Origin: Gloeophyllum trabeum ATCC 11539
Taxonomy: Eukaryota > Basidiomycota > Agaricomycetes > Gloeophyllales > Gloeophyllaceae
Assembly: GCF_000344685.1 (NCBI RefSeq)
Contig: NW_006920412.1
Span: 1,896,625 to 1,955,212, forward strand
Length of the DNA: 58,588 bases
Reading direction: 5' to 3'
Position 1 is the stretch's first letter. Each line of letters starts with the position of its first letter. The position numbers and the translations under genes are program-made. Under the pieces are notes generated by a model. The model was not told where the DNA came from. It saw only the letters and a list, made by a program, of their open reading frames with translations, and ran no database searches. Shown here in pieces: positions 56,775 through 58,588 of the stretch.

Positions 56775-58116
56775 TTAAATGATCTTCTTGTCTGCAAACG
56801 CGAACCTGAGTACATCATACTCGAACCTGGTAATCTTTCCCTCCTGCACCAGAACGGCAAGGACCTCGTTACGTCTCTCAACTGACCATGCAGCGAGGCC
56901 CTGGAGATTGCTCATGGTCCTGATTCCGTATTCGTGGAATACCGAGTAGATGTTCCTGTCGTCGAGGTACGGCTGGAGCGAGTCAAGGAACTCGCGCACG
57001 GATTGCGATCCAGAAGGCTCCGTGACCAAAGTCGAGTCTGGTTCGGAGTCGATGAGTGTGCGACGGGGGAAGGTAGAATGGGGATCCAACAGCGGCGTGG
57101 ACGCGGTGGTGGACTTAACAGGTCTGATGGGGTCTGATACAGGAGTCAATTCCGATTCGTAAGGACTGAGGGGAATGGTGTGTGCGTTGGATAGGGTGGA
57201 GGCTTTGGGTCCTCCGGGAGCAATTGTAGCGGATCTCTGGGGAGTGGCGACAGGCGCAGGTCGGAAAGAGCCCAAAGGTTTCACTGGGACCCGCAGTTGC
57301 GACACAGATGTCGAAGCAGCCAGAGGAGCCGAAGTGACGGAGGCTCGAATGTGTGAGGTGGATGTCATGGTGGTTTTGCGGGCCGCTACTGCAGACATGT
57401 GGCCAGGACGGAACCGACGGCCACGACGTAGTGCCAAGGGCAAGTCAGACTGCTTTTGCTGTACCTCTGCGCTGCTTAGAACCGACAGCGACTCACGCAA
57501 CAGGATGTCGTCCGAGTCCGGCATATGGTGTCGGGCACCCGGCGTATCAAATTCTCCCCTCTGGTAACCAAGTAGGTATCGGTACATAGCAGTATTAGGG
57601 CAAAACGTCGGAAAAACGTACTTCCTTAGGGGAGATGTTCTCTTTTATTCCCGGTTCCTTGTTGACTTGGGGTTGATGTTTACCGTTGCCAAGATGTGTA
57701 TACCCATAGACGCGTAGCGGCCACCCCCCCTCATACTTGCGAAAGACAGGAAATCGCGTGCAAGCCTAGCTGGCGCGTCATCATACGACCGACGACACAA
57801 GCAAGATATGCCCGCACCTTGTGGGCAAATCTCTTCCATTTATTGTGGTCCTGATGTCTGAGTCCTACATCAAGATCCAAGTAACATTCCGCTAATGACT
57901 TGAGATCCATCTAAGCATAACAATCGTGTCAGACATGGCCAGTCAAACCACCCAAGGACCCACAATCAGATCTCTGTACTGCTGCTCATCCGTTGCGTCT
58001 TTAGTAAGACCCAGTGCCTCTCTGAGAGGTATGTAGCCTTTCGGCTTTGGAATCAGCTTTTCTTCGACGGAAGCAGGCAAAGCCATCGGTACGGGTGAAC
58101 GCTCACAGTTCAACAT
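56775..58116 (-). CDS. Basidiomycete protein of unknown function
   Basis: I recognise no described family. Splicing gives an N-terminal region of about 130 residues: MLNCERSPVPMALPASVEEK, KPKGYIPLREALGLTKDATD, then DLDVGLRHQDHNKWKRFAHK, and after an intron YEGGWPLRVYGYTHLGNGKH. This looks like a module common in basidiomycete genomes, helical and polar. The middle (large exon 56775 to about 57550) is disordered and rich in Ser, Thr and Pro. The C-terminal 70 residues are helical (SVREFLDSLQPYLDDRNIYS, then VFHEYGIRTMSNLQGLAAWS) and might form a SAM-like or other small helical domain. The start could instead be the ATG at 58086 (MALPASVEEK). Confidence is good for coding, low for role. Confidence 0.7.
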
Positions 58117-58329
58117 GGGTTTTCCTCCGGCAATGAGGCTTTTATAGCGACCGTGTCAAGTCCTTTCGTTGACCTGAGTCTAAGTTTACATAAATAACAC
58201 TCACCGATGCGTAAGTACAGAACGCGTCCTACGCGTCCTGGGCGTCCCTGGTCACGTGTAGCGCGACCTCTGACGTCCAATTGGAGCCGGCTAGGCTCGT
58301 AACCACCCACTACAACAGATTGAGGCAGA

Positions 58330-58588
58330 ATCTATGTTCACTTGGGGAGTTACACTCTTTTGGGCCGAGCAAAAGATTGTATGGTAGGGATATATGAAAG
58401 ATTGGCTTTTGTAAATGATTTTGGGGCTCACAAAAGATAATCTTTATTGAGAATTTCGAAGCTTGTAACATATATTTTCAGCAGTATTATCTTGTTGATA
58501 CATTATAATTAAATCTTTTAGATTCCCTTCTGACACTGGAGGATTTGTAATCTTTAGGGCCAGGCAGAAGGTTGTATGAAAGGGAATT
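58330..58588. repeat. AT-rich repeat at window edge
   Basis: Two imperfect direct copies of a unit are visible: GGGCCGAGCAAAAGATTGTA near 58361 and GGGCCAGGCAGAAGGTTGTA near 58557, each followed by TGGTAGGG or TGAAAGGG. Variants such as AAAGATTGG and AAAAGATAATC lie between. The repeat runs off the window. Confidence 0.4.

Noticed and set aside
1..58588. tRNA and rRNA genes
   Set aside because: I scanned by eye for B-box-like and rRNA core sequences and found no convincing candidate. A tRNAscan run would be decisive.

Overview
The window is nuclear DNA from a filamentous basidiomycete, most likely an Agaricomycete. The genes are broken by many short GT..AG introns of about 45-60 nt. Several predicted proteins belong to families that are frequent in, or limited to, mushroom-forming fungi. 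A Rhizoctonia/Ceratobasidium-type genome is a guess only. No rRNA, tRNA, CRISPR array or bacterial-style operon was seen. Nearly every single-frame ORF is one exon of a spliced gene, so gene coordinates below span start codon to stop codon including introns.

Layout: (1) 1-5949 has no recognisable gene; it holds a degenerate minisatellite and a TA-flanked MITE. (2) 5950-13824 is a compact gene block: a seven-helix membrane protein, RCL1 (18S rRNA maturation), a divergent UBA3 (NEDD8 activation), an SLT11/RBM22 splicing factor, and a convergent YeeE/YedE-type sulfur-compound transporter. (3) 13825-27887 is a 14-kb transposon island with an assembly gap. It contains two hAT-type MITEs with perfect 8-bp target duplications, several TA-flanked MITEs including two nested insertions, and a 1.13-kb repeat in both orientations. 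(4) 27888-40397 holds a tyrosine phosphatase, a DUF726/TMCO4 hydrolase, a LEA2-type membrane protein, a Zip3/HEI10-like RING protein and a very large JmjC/zinc-finger/coiled-coil protein. (5) 40889-51946 is a run of minus-strand genes: casein kinase I, a flavin monooxygenase, GID4 and a DHA2-type MFS transporter. (6) 52264-58116 holds a cytosine-deaminase-like amidohydrolase divergent from the transporter, the Ran GTPase and a basidiomycete protein of unknown function.

The genes do not form one pathway. Most are housekeeping: ribosome biogenesis, neddylation, splicing, nuclear transport and N-degron turnover. The clearest functional pairing is the MFS transporter with the amidohydrolase, which share a 317-bp divergent promoter and may handle one nitrogenous substrate. 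The most informative signals are in the repeat island: a probable false duplication of 895 bp at the gap, and transposon insertions whose order can be read base by base.
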